Part shown: piece after piece, positions 1-7,035 of the stretch | Layout: each line of letters begins with the position of its first letter | How positions within the stretch are numbered: position 1 is the first letter of the stretch | Assembly: GCA_020051175.1 (NCBI GenBank) | Contig: JAGVJJ010000057.1 | Span: 1 to 50,283, forward strand | Length of the DNA: 50,283 nt | From: Bacteroidia bacterium | GTDB taxonomy: Bacteria > Bacteroidota > Bacteroidia > 2-12-FULL-35-15 | Direction of reading: 5' to 3' | Translations under genes and position numbers: made by a program | Notes under the pieces: model-generated | Database searches by the model: none | What the model was told of the DNA's origin: nothing | Seen by the model: only the letters and a program-made list of their open reading frames with translations

Positions 1-199
1 ATCGGTTTTGTTTTTTTGGTTTCGCAAAAACAAATTTACTCAACCTTTGACTAACCCTCTTTTTCAAAGAACTTTAACTAGCAACTTGAATTAAATATGG
101 TTTGTCTCATTAAAGCGTATCGCAAACCTAAGCGTATGTCCAAAATAAAAAATGAATGTAAATGAAAGGATGTATGTTGTTAAATGCATAGTTTGTTCT

Positions 200-3133
200 C
201 TATTCATTTACTTCCAATGGAATGATTAACCGAACTCTTGTTCCCGATGGCTCGCCTTTATCAAATAAATCAATGATTTCGCAGCTGATGTTGCTGTTGA
301 AACCGGCATTCAGAATGTCGAGCCTGTCTTGTGTAATACTCATTCCCATTGATTTGTGCTGTACTCTGTGTTTTTTAAACTGTTTGGCGTTTTCGCGCCC
401 TATGCCATTGTCTTCAATGATGCACAAAATAGTATCCTCCTGTTTTTGCAATGTTATGGTTATTTTTCCTCGCCCCTGTTTTGGTAATAGTCCATGTACG
501 ATGGCATTCTCCACGTAGGGCTGGATAAGCATGGAAGGGATGCGGTCATAGTTCTGATCAATTTCGGGATCGGTGGAAATGATGTATTCAAACTTTTTAT
601 CAAAGCGCATAATTTCCAGTTCCAGGTAAAGATTGAGCGCATTGAGCTCTTCTGAAACAGCAATCATAGGCATTTTGGAGTTTTCCATGATTTTACGCAT
701 CAGCTTTGCAAATTTTGAAAGGTACTTCAGGGCAGCATCGGTATTGTTATTGGATATATAATGTTGAATGGAGCTGAGGGTGTTGAATATAAAGTGCGGG
801 TTCATCTGTGCGCGCAGTGCCTGTGATTCAATATTGGCGATACGTTTGTTTAGTTCTGTTTTTCTGCGTTCCCTGTTTTTGATAGTGCGTATGCGGAAGC
901 GGATAACGAGTGTAAATGCAGTAACAACAAATACCACGCTTAGCGTAATAAACCACCATGTTTTCCAGAAGGGCTTATCAATAGTGAGTGTAAAGGTTTC
1001 TGCATTTTTGTTCCAGATGCCTTCATTGTTGGCACTGATTAGCTTGAAGGTATAGGAACCCGGAGGCAGGTTGGAATAGGTTACCAGGCGCTCCTTTGAT
1101 GGGGGCGACCAATTTTTTTCAAATCCGTCAAGGATGTGTGAATATTGCACTTTTGCAGGATTGGTAAGGCATACACCAGAAAAGTAAATAGTAATATTGT
1201 TGTTGTTGTGCGCTAAATGTGTATTCTTTGCAAACAGGGTATCAGTATAAAACAAACGAAAACCACGGATGCTGGTCTTGGATTCTTCCGTATTACGGAT
1301 GTATTTGCTGGGGTCGTATTTGATGAGCCCGTTTACTGTTCCAAACCAGATGGAGCCATCTTCATCCACCCATCCACCGGAATTGCACTCTACCCCTGAA
1401 AAGCCTTCTTCTTTTCCAAAAGGGACAATTACCTTATTCCCTTTTATTTTGAATTCTGAAATGTCAATTCTGCTCAAGCCCTGGTTGGTACCCGCCCATA
1501 TTTCATTTTGCCGTTTACCGAAGTTGAGTGAATATACCAAATCCGAATTGAGTCCATCGGATTCACTGAAGTGCTCAAATTGCTTTGTTTCCGGTTTGTA
1601 CATATACACCCCATCCATTGTTCCCCAATAGATATAACCTTCCTTATCAATAAGGGACGCGATATACGAGTCGGTTTTAAAGCCAAGCTCCTGGCTGCAT
1701 TCATTGAATTGGGTGCCATCGAATTTCAGAAGCCCCCCCATGTATGTCCCTACCCAAATGGTACCTTGCTGGTCTTCCAAAATTGCCCATACATCGGCAT
1801 GTTTAACCCTGCCTTTAATACTGTAACGGATAAATTTTCTGCCATCATACCTGTAAATCTCATCATTACCGCCTATCCACAGGTTGTTTTTTGAATCTTT
1901 ATAAAAGCAGTTAACAGGATGCCTGAAAACACCTGAGGAGTCGGATGGAGGAATAACGTGTGTGCCATTATACTGTATAAGGCCCGAGCTTGTAGCAAGC
2001 CAAAGCAGATCCTTTTTTAACTCATAAATGGAATTTACGGTGTTGGCTTTTACATTGGCCTGCCTGATAAATTTTCCGTTCTGCTGTTTAAACAGTCCGT
2101 TGCTTTTCGAGCCTACCCATAATACACCCTTGGAATCGCGGAGTACCCCAAAAATAAACTGGTCGGTAAGCCCGTCTTCAGCTCCATAGCTTACAAAGGG
2201 ATTGGCTCTGTATTTAAACAAGCCGGCATAAGTGCCTATCCATAAATTGTGCTCAAAATCAAGGTAGAGGCAGCTGATAAGCTCACTGTTTTTATTTTTA
2301 TGAATGGTATAACTGTAGAGCTTTTCTTCCTCCATTTTCATAAGTCCCTTGCTGGTTCCCATCCACAGCGCTCCATTGTTGTCTGTAATAATAGTTTTAA
2401 CCTCAACGTTTGAAAGCTCTTTGTTTTTAATGAATTTGTTATTGCGTAAGCTATATAAGCCTTCTGCAGTTGCTACCCATATTGTATTCTCGAAATCCTG
2501 TGCGATACAATTGATTTTTGAATCTGGTAAGCCGTGTGCCAGCGTATAATTGGTTATTTTTTTTCCGTTAAATACACTGATACCTTTATTGGTTCCTACC
2601 CACATATTGCCGGATGCATCTTCAAACATACAGTTAATGGTATTGTTAATTAAGCCTGTTTGAGCCGAAGAGTTAATAAATGCCCCGTCTGTATGCTGGC
2701 TGATACCTTTATCAGTACCAAACCAGATATTGCCTTTTGAATCCCTGACAACGGAAATAACTACATTGCTGATGAGCCCCTGGTCTGTAGTGTAGGATGT
2801 GAAATTTTTGCCGCTCAGCTTGTTGACACCCTTGATGGTACCTACCCATAGGTTGCCGTCATTGTCTTCTGCAATGCCTGTTACAGCATGATTCAGTAAC
2901 CCATTTTTTGGGGTATAGTTTGTAAAAGTAATACCATCAAATTTGCTAAGGCCACCGTATCCGCCTGACCACAGGTTGCCTTTGTGATCCTGGTATATAA
3001 CGGATACGTTAATAAATGGCAAACCATCATCAACAGAATAGTTACGGAAATAATAAGACTGGGCTATGCTTTGCTGCGTTAGAAAAAGAAGTGCAGCAAG
3101 AATAAGTAAAACACAGGATTTTGTTTTTTGCAT
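200..3133 (-). CDS. Reg_prop/Y_Y_Y sensor histidine kinase (LytS-type)
   Basis: A 977-aa protein. A signal peptide (residues 1-24) is followed by about 14 two-component-regulator-propeller repeats (pattern D..GNLWvGT..Gl..), enough for two seven-bladed periplasmic propellers, to about residue 640. Then come a Y_Y_Y domain, one membrane span (about 740-762) and a short linker. The C-terminal kinase is of the His_kinase/LytS type: the phospho-acceptor His lies in NPHFIFNTL, and the ATPase has N-box QPYVENAIVHG and G-box EDNGIGREN. Such proteins sense an extracellular ligand and normally phosphorylate a LytTR response regulator. No such regulator is fused or next to it here, so the partner is off-window or elsewhere. 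Unlike Bacteroides hybrid systems it has no AraC output domain. A perfect TAnnTTTG box (3153-3160) sits about 20 bases before the ATG. Family assignment is secure; the ligand is unknown. Confidence 0.93.
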   Translation of the reverse strand: MQKTKSCVLLILAALLFLTQQSIAQSYYFRNYSVDDGLPFINVSVIYQDHKGNLWSGGYGGLSKFDGITFTNYTPKNGLLNHAVTGIAEDNDGNLWVGTIKGVNKLSGKNFTSYTTDQGLISNVVISVVRDSKGNIWFGTDKGISQHTDGAFINSSAQTGLINNTINCMFEDASGNMWVGTNKGISVFNGKKITNYTLAHGLPDSKINCIAQDFENTIWVATAEGLYSLRNNKFIKNKELSNVEVKTIITDNNGALWMGTSKGLMKMEEEKLYSYTIHKNKNSELISCLYLDFEHNLWIGTYAGLFKYRANPFVSYGAEDGLTDQFIFGVLRDSKGVLWVGSKSNGLFKQQNGKFIRQANVKANTVNSIYELKKDLLWLATSSGLIQYNGTHVIPPSDSSGVFRHPVNCFYKDSKNNLWIGGNDEIYRYDGRKFIRYSIKGRVKHADVWAILEDQQGTIWVGTYMGGLLKFDGTQFNECSQELGFKTDSYIASLIDKEGYIYWGTMDGVYMYKPETKQFEHFSESDGLNSDLVYSLNFGKRQNEIWAGTNQGLSRIDISEFKIKGNKVIVPFGKEEGFSGVECNSGGWVDEDGSIWFGTVNGLIKYDPSKYIRNTEESKTSIRGFRLFYTDTLFAKNTHLAHNNNNITIYFSGVCLTNPAKVQYSHILDGFEKNWSPPSKERLVTYSNLPPGSYTFKLISANNEGIWNKNAETFTLTIDKPFWKTWWFITLSVVFVVTAFTLVIRFRIRTIKNRERRKTELNKRIANIESQALRAQMNPHFIFNTLSSIQHYISNNNTDAALKYLSKFAKLMRKIMENSKMPMIAVSEELNALNLYLELEIMRFDKKFEYIISTDPEIDQNYDRIPSMLIQPYVENAIVHGLLPKQGRGKITITLQKQEDTILCIIEDNGIGRENAKQFKKHRVQHKSMGMSITQDRLDILNAGFNSNISCEIIDLFDKGEPSGTRVRLIIPLEVNE

Positions 3134-3152
3134 CCAACACCAGGTATTACTT

Positions 3153-3160
3153 CAAAGATA
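3153..3160 (-). promoter_or_regulatory. -7 promoter box of the sensor kinase gene
   Basis: On the minus strand the bases read TATCTTTG, a perfect match to the Bacteroidota -7 element TAnnTTTG, 19 bases before the ATG at 3133. I see no convincing -33 TTTG at the usual distance. Confidence 0.55.
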
Positions 3161-3224
3161 AGAAAAATAGAAATAGATTAAAAGAGAGTGGGTATAAATT
3201 TGAACAGGGTATGAAGGAGTTGAA

Positions 3225-3536
3225 CTACCTGTATTTGAACCAGCGCACAATACCTGATTCTTTTTTATTGGCCCTTAATCTTTCGGCTTTGCGTTTTTCT
3301 CTTTTCATGCGTTTGCGGGTTTCCTTGGTTTGCAGGTGCTTGTGGTGCTCTTTCACCGCTTTTTTCTGCTCCATTTCGGTTTTACGGTTCTCTTTCCACT
3401 TTTGCTTGGCCTTTTTACGTTGTGCACTTGAGCTTGCCGGTGCCTTGTCTGTTTTCTGCTGTGCTTCCTGCGCCAGGGCAGCAAAAGGTACCAGGCAGAT
3501 GCAGATTAAAATGATTTTCCGAAAAACCGCTTTCAT
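3225..3536 (-). CDS. Small exported highly basic protein, unknown function
   Basis: About 103 aa from the ATG at 3536. An upstream in-frame ATG at 3557 is rejected because it lies inside the -7 promoter box, and because MKAVFRKIILICICLVPF gives an ideal signal peptide with cleavage after ALAQ. The mature part is almost entirely Lys, Arg, Glu and Gln, with a run of predicted helix rich in KK/RK, and it ends RWFKYR. Its pI would be very high. Small periplasmic or outer-membrane-associated proteins of this composition are common in Bacteroidota, but I know no assigned function. It could bind nucleic acid, lipid A or peptidoglycan by charge; that is speculation. It is transcribed alone. Confidence 0.7.
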   Translation of the reverse strand: MKAVFRKIILICICLVPFAALAQEAQQKTDKAPASSSAQRKKAKQKWKENRKTEMEQKKAVKEHHKHLQTKETRKRMKREKRKAERLRANKKESGIVRWFKYR

Positions 3537-3554
3537 ACTGTTGTTTATGTTGGA

Positions 3555-3562
3555 CAAAACTA
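3555..3562 (-). promoter_or_regulatory. -7 promoter box of the small basic protein gene
   Basis: The minus-strand bases read TAGTTTTG, matching TAnnTTTG, 19 bases before the chosen ATG at 3536. This decides the start: the longer ORF would begin inside the promoter. Confidence 0.5.
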
Positions 3563-3769
3563 AGAAATATTACCGTTTACACTCTATTACACGTAGTTTA
3601 AGCCAAAATATTTCATTAAATTTGTGTAAATGTGTGTTTGTTGTTTACAAAAGCACTGCAAAGTTCATACCTTTTTGATGTGGTGATGGCGGATGTACCA
3701 ATGTGCGGATGTTTTTGATGTGTGGATTTGTTTGATTTTAATTGAACGCTTGATAAGATTATAAATAGA

Positions 3770-4192
3770 ATGCGTGTATTCAGGTTACTGATTTTAACAA
3801 TAACAATAACTACTGTTATCGGCTGCAAAAAGAATGATGACAATGGTGTGCCTATTACCGGGGTGGATATTTATCTTTATACCAATAATCCAAGCTTTTC
3901 AAATTTGTATGCTGTGGGGGGCTGGACTTATATTACCGGTGGTGTAAGGGGGATACTGATATACCGGAAATCGAATACGGAATTTATGACTTATGATCGG
4001 AATTGTACTTACCAGTCGAGCGAACCTTGTGCCACGGTGCATGTAGATGCAACAAACATACTGGCCGTTGATACCTGCTGCAACTCAAAATTTTCCATAT
4101 ATGATGGCTCTGTAACACAGGGCCCGGCTGGTTTGCCTTTGAAAGCCTACAATAATACGTTTGATGGGAACGTGTTGCATATTTATAATTGA
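3770..4192 (+). CDS. Lipoprotein with a Rieske-like fold lacking its iron-sulfur ligands
   Basis: 140 aa. A short lipoprotein signal peptide ends at VIGC (Cys19), followed by KKNDDNG, so it is probably an outer-membrane or periplasmic lipoprotein. The C-terminal half resembles a Rieske domain: first ligand loop YDRNCTY (Cys79, Tyr81), second loop DTCCNSKF (Cys103-Cys104), then IYDGSVTQGPAGLPLKAY, which closely follows the Rieske pattern ...G.V..GPA..PL..Y. In a functional Rieske protein each loop supplies Cys-x-His. Here both His ligands are absent (Tyr81 and Asn105 in their places), so binding of a 2Fe-2S cluster is unlikely. Fold assignment is by motif reading and is moderate. No neighbouring gene clarifies its role; a palindromic hairpin follows the stop. 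Confidence 0.65.
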   Translation: MRVFRLLILTITITTVIGCKKNDDNGVPITGVDIYLYTNNPSFSNLYAVGGWTYITGGVRGILIYRKSNTEFMTYDRNCTYQSSEPCATVHVDATNILAVDTCCNSKFSIYDGSVTQGPAGLPLKAYNNTFDGNVLHIYN

Positions 4193-4200
4193 ACACCTCT

Positions 4201-4230
4201 CCCCTGACCCCTCTCCTCAGGAGAGGGGGA
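4201..4230. repeat. Palindromic CCCCTCTCC/GGAGAGGGG spacer element
   Basis: A perfect 10-bp inverted repeat, CCCCTCTCCT (4208-4217) and AGGAGAGGGG (4219-4228), lies right after the lipoprotein stop. A related copy is at 27827-27848, and half a copy (CCCCTCTCCTCTG) is at 21812-21824 at the 3' end of the racemase-fold gene. It probably acts as a transcriptional stop or is a mobile short repeat of the REP type; there is no clear U-run. Confidence 0.6.
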
Positions 4231-4309
4231 GACTAAGTTATTTAAGGTTTTGTGTTTTGCGTAAAATCTACTAAACTGCTTAAATCACCGACTATGAACT
4301 TCAGGTTTA

Positions 4310-4531
4310 TCAATATTTCATTTCATACGCTGGCTGGTGCTGTGAGATATAAGTGCTGAGGCCTTTTTGTGCGAGGGCATATTTTTTCATTTTCTCTATA
4401 GCCGCTTTGCCTGCGCTTTTATAGGTATACAGGTAAGTATGATCTTTGAATTTTACCACAATGGCATCGGTACGTATTTCAAATGCGATAACGCCTGATG
4501 TCTTTGGATTTTGGCTGTGGTAAGGGGTCAT
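4310..4531 (-). CDS. Small KTSC-like domain protein
   Basis: 73 aa. The pattern IAFEIRTDAIVVKFKDHTYL, followed by YTYKSAGKAAIEKMKKYALAQKGLSTYIS, resembles the KTSC fold: two beta-strands carrying V.F....Y.Y, then helices ending in a short strand. No signal peptide, so it is cytoplasmic. KTSC domains occur as small free-standing proteins and next to lysyl-tRNA-synthetase or phage genes; their role is poorly defined. It is transcribed toward the lipoprotein and away from a word-repeat spacer (4533-4620). Family membership is a moderate guess; that it is a real gene is fairly likely from its conserved-looking pattern. Confidence 0.55.
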   Translation of the reverse strand: MTPYHSQNPKTSGVIAFEIRTDAIVVKFKDHTYLYTYKSAGKAAIEKMKKYALAQKGLSTYISQHQPAYEMKY

Positions 4532-4532
4532 T

Positions 4533-4620
4533 GGAAAAATGGAAAATGTATGATGGAAAATGTGGCCAGACTATTTTTTCATCCATTTTCCATCTTCCAT
4601 TATACATCCTCCATAAAAAA
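4533..4620. repeat. Spacer built of ATGGAAAA/TTTTCCAT words in both orientations
   Basis: The left part carries GGAAAAATGGAAAATG and GATGGAAAATG. The right part carries the complement words CATCCATTTTCCATC, TTCCAT and CCTCCAT. Transcripts of either strand could fold into an imperfect hairpin between the convergently read KTSC-like gene and the repressor gene. Confidence 0.5.
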
Positions 4621-4642
4621 AGCTGCCAGAATTTGTATTTAC

Positions 4643-5401
4643 TTATTTCCCCATTTCAACCCGGTACGATTGCAGGAAGCGTATTACGCTATCAATATTC
4701 AGATCCTGGGGCTTTGAATCACCAATATTAAGGCTGCAGATAAAGCTCCACACTTCCAGTATTTCTTCTGCGGGAATGTTATAAGGTGAGTAGGCCGGAT
4801 TGTCGGAATGGAATTCAAACTCGCTGCTTCCTTTTTTATTAGTCCTGTAAAGGCGTTTGTAGACAATGCCGTCATTTTTGGTAAGCACAATAAAGGTCTG
4901 GCCGTCTTTAATTTCGCTCAGGGATTCCACGTATCTTCCTACTGCAATGGAACCATCCCTCAACGGAGGCATGGAATCGCCTTTAATACCGAAAGCCCTG
5001 TGTTTTCCAACAATTTTGAATGGAAGGTTCATCACCGGTAACTCCTCAATAAACTGGGGATCGGCATAGCCATTCAGATAGCCTGCAGAAGCTTTCAGTG
5101 GCACCACTTCTATCAGGTCGTTGCCATCCTTATCCACCGTGATAGGGAACAGGGTCCGGTTTTTCCCGATTTTGATGAGGGTGTCAGGGGTGGTTTTTGA
5201 CAAATCACCGCGTACCAGTGCATCAATTGAGATTTGGAAATAGGTCGACAGGCGGATTAATAATTCAATGGGTGGTTCATTACGCGCCTCTTCGTATGCA
5301 CCTAAACGCGACCGGTTAATGCCCAGCGCTTCTGCTAATTGTTCCTGGGAGAGCTTCTTTAAGTCCCTCAGAATCCGGATGTTTTTAGATATTTTACTCA
5401 T
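4643..5401 (-). CDS. LexA-like XRE/S24 autocleaving repressor
   Basis: 252 aa. Residues 7-62 are an XRE-type helix-turn-helix (LSQEQLAEALGINRSRLGAYE). From about 98 to 230 there is an S24 peptidase domain: an Ala106-Gly107 cleavage site in KASAGY, Ser143 in GDSMPP as nucleophile and Lys182 in IVYKRL as general base. Spacings fit LexA/CI/UmuD. The protein should therefore self-cleave when RecA filaments form, releasing its operators. It is divergent from the 53-aa protein, dinB and dnaE, and three evenly spaced operator-like sites lie in the gap. This strongly suggests it is the local SOS repressor, doing LexA's job with a phage-like architecture. Autoregulation is implied because the first site abuts its start codon. 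Confidence 0.92.
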   Translation of the reverse strand: MSKISKNIRILRDLKKLSQEQLAEALGINRSRLGAYEEARNEPPIELLIRLSTYFQISIDALVRGDLSKTTPDTLIKIGKNRTLFPITVDKDGNDLIEVVPLKASAGYLNGYADPQFIEELPVMNLPFKIVGKHRAFGIKGDSMPPLRDGSIAVGRYVESLSEIKDGQTFIVLTKNDGIVYKRLYRTNKKGSSEFEFHSDNPAYSPYNIPAEEILEVWSFICSLNIGDSKPQDLNIDSVIRFLQSYRVEMGK

Positions 5402-5403
5402 TT

Positions 5404-5418
5404 GCTATAATTTATAGC
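5404..5418. promoter_or_regulatory. Operator-like palindrome O1
   Basis: GCTATAATTTATAGC is a perfect 15-bp palindrome centred at 5411, two bases upstream of the repressor's start codon. Confidence 0.75.
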
Positions 5419-5425
5419 ACGAATG

Positions 5426-5442
5426 TACTACAATTTGTGGTA
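5426..5442. promoter_or_regulatory. Operator-like palindrome O2
   Basis: TACTACAATTTGTGGTA is a 17-bp palindrome with one mismatch, centred at 5434, exactly 23 bp from O1. It shares the core CTAyAATTTrTrG with O1. Confidence 0.75.
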
Positions 5443-5450
5443 ATTTCAAA

Positions 5451-5463
5451 CTATAATTCTAAA
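5451..5463. promoter_or_regulatory. Operator-like half-site O3
   Basis: CTATAATT repeats the left arm and centre of O1, with its centre at 5457, again 23 bp from O2. The right arm is not conserved, suggesting a weak or half site next to the start of the 53-aa gene. Confidence 0.5.
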
Positions 5464-5473
5464 AAAAATAATC

Positions 5474-5635
5474 ATGGTAACTAATTTATTCTGCTTCATT
5501 GAAGTGTGCGATACTCCCGCTTCGAAGCTATTTGTGCTGGTATACATAGTAAGTATGTTTCTTGTATTTGCTTATCTGCCCAAGGGAAAACAAAAGAAAA
5601 GTACTAAAAAAGTACAGGAAGAAAACGCAGCCTGA
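5474..5635 (+). CDS. 53-aa single-span membrane protein in the SOS cassette
   Basis: Too short for usual gene callers. ATG at 5474, stop TGA at 5633-5635, 53 aa. A 17-residue N-terminal part (with FCFIEVCDTP) is followed by a hydrophobic segment SKLFVLVYIVSMFLVFAYLP (about 17-36) and a basic tail GKQKKSTKKVQEENAA. This is a classic N-out/C-in single-span topology by the positive-inside rule. It is the first gene after the three operator-like sites and 51 bases before dinB, so it should be among the first products made when the repressor is cleaved. No homologue is recognised by eye. Small SOS-induced membrane peptides in other phyla inhibit cell division (SidA) or depolarise the membrane (TisB); a similar role here is inference only. 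Confidence 0.6.
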   Translation: MVTNLFCFIEVCDTPASKLFVLVYIVSMFLVFAYLPKGKQKKSTKKVQEENAA

Positions 5636-5686
5636 TATTTTTTTTGTAACAGGCATCAGAGGAAAACTATAAAAAATAAAGTGGGC

Positions 5687-6877
5687 ATGGAGCGAACGAT
5701 AGTACACATGGATTTGGACACCTTTTTTGTATCGGTATCACGTTTGGAGAACAGAAACCTGATAGGGAAACCTGTGCTGGTAGGAGGCAATAGTGACCGG
5801 GGAGTTGTTGCTTCCTGCAGCTATGAGGCCCGCAGGTTTGGTATTCACTCGGCCATGCCCATGAAGCTTGCCAAAAGACTATGTCCTGAAGCTATGATTG
5901 TAAAAGGCGATTATGAGCAGTATAGTAAATATTCGAATGATATTACTGAGATTATACAGGAATCTGTTCCGGTATATGAAAAATCGTCTATTGATGAGTT
6001 TTATCTGGATTTGACAGGGATGGACAAGTTTTTTGGCTGCTATAAATGGGCCCTGGAACTACGTGAAAAAATTATTAAAAATACAGGGTTGCCTATTTCC
6101 TTTGGTTTATCAAAAAATAAAACGGTTTCCAAAATTGCGACAGGGGAGGCGAAGCCCAATAATCACCGGCAGATTAGCCTGGGCACTGAAAAGGATTTTC
6201 TTTCACCATTGTCTGTAAGCAAAATTCCCATGATAGGTGAAAAAACTTCGCATCTGTTGAGAACAATGGGAGTTGAAAAGATTAAAACCCTCCAGGAAAT
6301 GCCGGCAGAATTGCTGGAAAATGTATTGGGCGTAAATGGGATTAGCATCTGGAAAAAGGCCAATGGTATTGACAATACCCCTGTAGAGCCTTATTCGGAG
6401 CGTAAATCTTTGTCCACCGAAGAAACTTTTGAAACGGATACTTCTGATCCTGCGAAGCTGAATGCCACATTGGTAGCGATGACCGAGAAGCTGGGCTTCC
6501 AGATGCGTAACGAAGGAAAGCTGACGGCCTGTATTACAGTAAAAATAAGGTATTCCAATTTTGATACCCATACCATGCAGGCAAAGATTGCCTATACCTC
6601 CTGCGATCATACACTGATAAGCAAAGTAAAAGAACTGTTTGAAAGGTTGTATAACCGCAGAATGATGATCCGGCTGGTGGGGCTGAGGTTTAGCCACCTG
6701 GTCGGAGGAGCTTATCAAATCAATATGTTTGATGACTCTGAGCAGATGATAAAGTTATATCAGGCTATGGACAAAATGAGAAAGAAATATGGTGCGGCAA
6801 CTGTACAGCGTGCCATTTCAACAGAGCATGAGTTCAGGCAATTTAATCCTTTTAACGGCATTTCCAGTGTCACCTGA
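5687..6877 (+). CDS. dinB: DNA polymerase IV, Y family
   Basis: 396 aa from the ATG at 5687 (a GTG two codons upstream is possible). Catalytic acidic residues: Asp9 in HMDLDTFF, then Asp103-Glu104 in SIDEFYLDL. Phe13 sits at the steric-gate position. The finger motif SYEARRFGI, the thumb helix-hairpin-helix (SKIPMIGEKTSHLLRTMGV) and the little-finger domain follow. A clamp-binding motif QINMF (344-348) lies inside the protein before the final helix rather than at the very end. The enzyme makes error-prone extensions past DNA lesions in the cytoplasm. Second gene of the divergent operon controlled by the S24 repressor; dnaE follows after 158 bases. Confidence 0.95.
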   Translation: MERTIVHMDLDTFFVSVSRLENRNLIGKPVLVGGNSDRGVVASCSYEARRFGIHSAMPMKLAKRLCPEAMIVKGDYEQYSKYSNDITEIIQESVPVYEKSSIDEFYLDLTGMDKFFGCYKWALELREKIIKNTGLPISFGLSKNKTVSKIATGEAKPNNHRQISLGTEKDFLSPLSVSKIPMIGEKTSHLLRTMGVEKIKTLQEMPAELLENVLGVNGISIWKKANGIDNTPVEPYSERKSLSTEETFETDTSDPAKLNATLVAMTEKLGFQMRNEGKLTACITVKIRYSNFDTHTMQAKIAYTSCDHTLISKVKELFERLYNRRMMIRLVGLRFSHLVGGAYQINMFDDSEQMIKLYQAMDKMRKKYGAATVQRAISTEHEFRQFNPFNGISSVT

Positions 6878-7035
6878 ACTCTGTGCATGGAAGGGCTTGC
6901 AGCCCCGCTTCCGATTTGATTCGGATAGAATTAAAATATTCTTCGTGCGTTGGTGTCTTTGCAGCAAGATAAATCACGCTGCGAAGATGCTAATCCTTTA
7001 AGTTAACGTGGCTTGTTTAATAATTGTTCAAAAAA

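Noticed and set aside
1-199. A LytTR response regulator or other gene after the sensor kinase
   Set aside because: All frames in the first 199 bases are interrupted and no domain is visible; the partner, if adjacent, is off-window.
3121-3678. 185-aa plus-strand ORF opposite the small basic protein gene
   Set aside because: It is antisense to a gene with a clear signal peptide and promoter box, and its own sequence is low-complexity Cys/Phe/Arg-rich as expected of a shadow frame.
5681-5686. GTG as start of dinB
   Set aside because: Only two codons longer than the ATG at 5687, and Y-family proteins typically begin close to the catalytic HMDLD segment; kept as an alternative.
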